Shown here: piece by piece, positions 60,977 to 64,000 of the stretch
Layout of the letters: every line of letters starts with the position of its first letter
How positions within the stretch are numbered: position 1 is the stretch's first letter
Assembly: GCA_026874595.1 (NCBI GenBank)
Contig: CM049320.1
Coordinates: 53,345,070-53,409,069, forward strand
DNA: 64,000 bases
Source of the DNA: Sipunculus nudus
Taxonomy: Eukaryota > Annelida > Sipuncula > Golfingiida > Sipunculidae
Direction: 5' to 3'
Position numbers and translations under genes: made by a program
The notes under the pieces: model-generated
Databases searched by the model: none
What the model was told of the DNA's origin: nothing
Seen by the model: the letters and a program-made list of their open reading frames with translations, nothing else

Positions 60977-63420
60977 AATATTCATTGGGGTACTATGGAG
61001 CTCTGTAGCATGAAGGATATGGGTAACAGACACCTATTTTCAAGTTTTACAAGATGACTTTTCAGGGGTCTCCCAGCATGTCAAAAAATAAAATTCTAGG
61101 TCCAGTTATTATGATTTGTGCCCTGTTAACAAATCCAAATGTTTATTCTGGGGGGTATTTCAAAGCCGCATAGGATGAAGGATATGGGCAACAGAGATGT
61201 GATTTCAGGTGCACAAGGAGACTTTTCAGGGGCCTCCCAGCATATCAAGAAAGGAGATTCTTGGTCAAGTCATTATAATTTGTGCTCTGTTAACAGATGA
61301 CCAAATCTTTATTCTGGGGAGTACTTCGGAGCCCCAGAGCATGAAGGACATGGGTAACAGGGACCTTATTTCGGGTTTCCATGTAGACCTTTTATGGGCT
61401 TCCCTGGAGGTGAGGACAGAAGATTCTAGGTCCAGTCATTATGATTTGTGCCCTGTTTACAGATGACCAAATGTTTAAAGATCACAAAAGTAGAGAAAAA
61501 AAATCGTAAAAAAAAAAATATAGGTGGCGCCACCAATCTCCAGAAATTGATTAAACACTCCATGAACAATATCCATGCAAAGAATCATGGTGATTAATGC
61601 ATTAGTTGTTCAGATACTTGAGCTTTTGTATTAAATTTTGCATTATTCTGGGGGTACTTCAGAACCCCATAGCTCGAAGAATATAGGTCACAGTGACGTA
61701 ATTTCAGGTAAACAAGGAGAATTTCCATAGACCTCCCAGGATTTCAAGTAAGAAGATTCCCGGTCTAGCGGTTACGATTTGTGCCCTGTTAACAGACAGG
61801 CGCCTGGATGGCCGGACGGACGACGGACAAAAAGTGATCCCTACAGCTCAGATGACTTTCAGTCAGCTGAGCTAAAAATTGAAAAAATACAGGTGGCGCC
61901 ACCAGAATGCAGAAACTGATGAAACATTTCATGATCAATATCCATGCAAAGATTCATATTGATCAATATAATAATTGTTCAGATACTTGAGCTTTTGTAT
62001 CAAATTTTCCGTTATTCTGGGGGGTACTTCGGAGCCCCATAGCTCAGAGGTTATGGGTAACAGAGACCTAATTTCAAGTTTTTAAGGAAACTTTTCATGG
62101 GCCTCTCAGCATGTCAAGAGAGAAGATTCTAGGTCCAGTTGTTACGATTTGTGCCATGTTAACAGATGACCGCATCTTATGAGGTCTCAAAAATAGAAAA
62201 AAAATATCGTAAAAAATAAAAAAATACAGGTGGCGCCACCATACTGCAGAAACTGATGACACATTCCATGATCAATATCCATGCAAAGAATCATGGTGAT
62301 CACTGCAATAGTTGTTTAGATACTTGAGCTTTTGTATCAAATTGTCCATTATTCTGAGGGATACTTCAGATGACTTACAGTCAGCTGAGCTAAAAACACT
62401 TAATGGTCAATATCCATGCAAAGAATCATGATGATCTCCGTAATAGTTGTTCAGATACTTCAGCTTTTGTATCAAATTTTCCATTATTCTGAGGGATACT
62501 TCAGAGTCCTATAGCTTGAAGGATATGGGTAACAGAGACCTAATTTCAAGTTTCCACAGGCACTCTTCATGGGCCTCCTTGCATGACAAGAATGAAGGTT
62601 CTAGGTCCAGTTGTTGCAATTTGTACCCTCTTGATAGATAACATAGGTGGCGCCACCAGTCTGCAGGAACTGATGGAACATCTCATAATCAATATGTATG
62701 CCAAAAATCATGACCATCAGTGATGTAGTTATTGAGATATTGAAGTTTTTGTATGAAATTTTTGACTACTCTGGGGGGGGGGGGGGGTACTTTGGGGCCC
62801 CATAGCTCAAAGGATATGGTTAACAGAGACCTAATTTCTGGTTTCCAAGGATATTTTTCATGGACCTCTCAGTGTGTCAAGAATGAAGATTCTAGGTCCA
62901 GTCGTTACGATTTGTGCCTTGTTAACAGATGTTTATATTTTGAAAGGTCTCAAAAATAGAGAAAAAAATTCGTAAAAAAATTGAACGATACAGGTGGCGC
63001 CACCAGTCTGCAGGAAGTGATGGAACATCTCATGATCAATATGTATGACAAAAATCATGACCATCAGTCAAGTATTTAATGGGATATTGAAGTTTTTGTT
63101 TGAAATTTTTTACTTTTCTGGGGGTAGTTTGGGGCCACATAGCTGAAAGGATATGGGTAACAGAGACCTAATTTCTGGTTTCCATGGAGACTTTTCATAG
63201 GTCTCACAGTGTGTCGAGAATGAAGATTCTAAGTCCAGGCATTACGATTTGTGCCTTGTTAACAGATGTTCGCATTTTTAAAGGTCTCAAAAATAGAGAA
63301 AAAAATTAGTAAAAAATCGAAAAATACAGGTGGCGCCACCAGTCTTCAGGAACTGATGGAACCTTTCATTATCAATATGTATGCCAAAAATCATGACCAT
63401 CAGTCAAGTAGTTAATGAGA
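60977..63420 (+). repeat. GGCGCC-type tandem array, copy C
   Basis: Near-identical to 51371-54150 but lacking one ~337-bp unit. It is cut at exactly the same internal base (63420) by the C/D junction. Confidence 0.92.
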
Positions 63421-64000
63421 GTTTTTAACATTGCAATGTTTGGCAAGCGTCTCGAAATATATTCAACACAAAAAATTTTCAATTATTTAAACTGTAGGTA
63501 TATCAACAAAGAATGCCTAATAATTCTTACTTTTTCTTAATTGCCTTATAATACTTATTACCTTGCTTTCAAATTATTTGTAGTCTCATTAGAGCTATAG
63601 GTGATGAATACAGACAAAAAATACCTGTTTTTTTTTTTTTTTTGCTTTGTGTTACACAATGCCGAGTGCATTATTAAACACATTTTTTGATGACTTTAGA
63701 AATTAATCTTGAATAAAGTACCATCTTATAATCGTCAGCCCTATCCTGTTTCATTTGCATTCTTGCAAGCCAGGCACATTTATCTGGTTCCTGCAAAAAG
63801 AAAGAATGGATGGGTAACCAGTATATTCTTATTTGGTAAGACAATTAATTGATTAATGTAACTCCAGGTTAGTTAGAGGACGCCTTTAACGAATGTGTAA
63901 TTAAGCGTAACCACACCTTGTGAGGCCTTGTTCTGTTCCTCATGTCAACATGTATTGAAAATCCCAATAATAAAGTTTCCAAAACAAAATATAAACATAA
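63421..64000 (+). repeat. Tandem duplication unit, copy D (cut by window end)
   Basis: The B/C junction recurs exactly at 63420/63421 (gttaatgaga followed by gtttttaacattg), and the sequence then matches 54151 onward until the window ends. The tandem series therefore continues beyond the window; the number of further units is unknown. Confidence 0.92.

Larger units (their letters stand above)
54151..63420 (+). repeat. Tandem duplication unit, copy C
   Basis: Near-identical to 44545-54150 but 336 bp shorter. The shortfall equals the loss of one ~337-bp unit of the GGCGCC array (present in B at about 53290-53630, absent in C near 62910). It carries its own tRNA-Val, tRNA-Pro-like sequence, hAT pseudogene and array, but not the host-gene terminal exon, which lies left of the unit boundary. 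Confidence 0.93.

Overview
The window is eukaryotic and almost entirely non-coding: AT-rich DNA, long (AT)n microsatellites, poly-C and poly-G runs, spliced phase-1 exons, a tRNA gene, two kinds of non-LTR retrotransposon and hAT-type DNA transposons. No bacterial-style operons exist. The repeat content and the Link-domain exons fit an invertebrate, most likely a mollusc and probably a bivalve; that is an inference from general character, not a species identification.

Layout. Copy A (1-~13345) is a segmental-duplication unit. It holds a hAT-like non-autonomous element with an 8-bp target duplication (736-2310), the last coding exon of a host gene (2781-3031), a tRNA-Val(CAC) gene (7218-7290, minus), a tRNA-Pro-like pseudogene (7615-7690), a broken spliced hAT transposase (8081-10182, minus) and a tandem array of ~340-380 bp units with the palindrome GGTGGCGCCACC (~11137-13345). 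Unique DNA follows (13346-40342). It contains two Link (hyaluronan-binding) exons (15729-15995, 17366-17639), a ~55-bp intronic minisatellite, inverted diverged arrays of the same ~350-bp repeat family (19768-21260, 38120-39400), a 5'-truncated L1-like LINE with target-site duplications (22618-27475, minus), a ~143-bp tandem repeat (30500-31130), a second decayed LINE (~31270-34260, plus) and a further exon (35892-36179) plus a 27-nt micro-exon (37867-37893). Copy B (40343-54150) repeats copy A; copy C (54151-63420) and the start of D (63421-64000) repeat only the right-hand part, in tandem, with a 9.3-9.6 kb period.

The host gene. Exons at 15729, 17366, 35892, 37867 and 43096 lie on the plus strand, all with phase-1 borders. 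They read as one gene for a probably extracellular protein with two Link domains followed by two copies of a domain I do not recognise. The exon at 2781 would be the last exon of a neighbouring paralogue. As sequenced, the second Link exon and the copy-B terminal exon each carry a one-base frame disruption, so the downstream gene is either decaying or affected by homopolymer errors.

The most notable features are the young nested tandem duplication, which multiplies an intact tRNA-Val gene, and the undescribed Link-domain gene pair. No defence system, CRISPR array or biosynthetic cluster is present.
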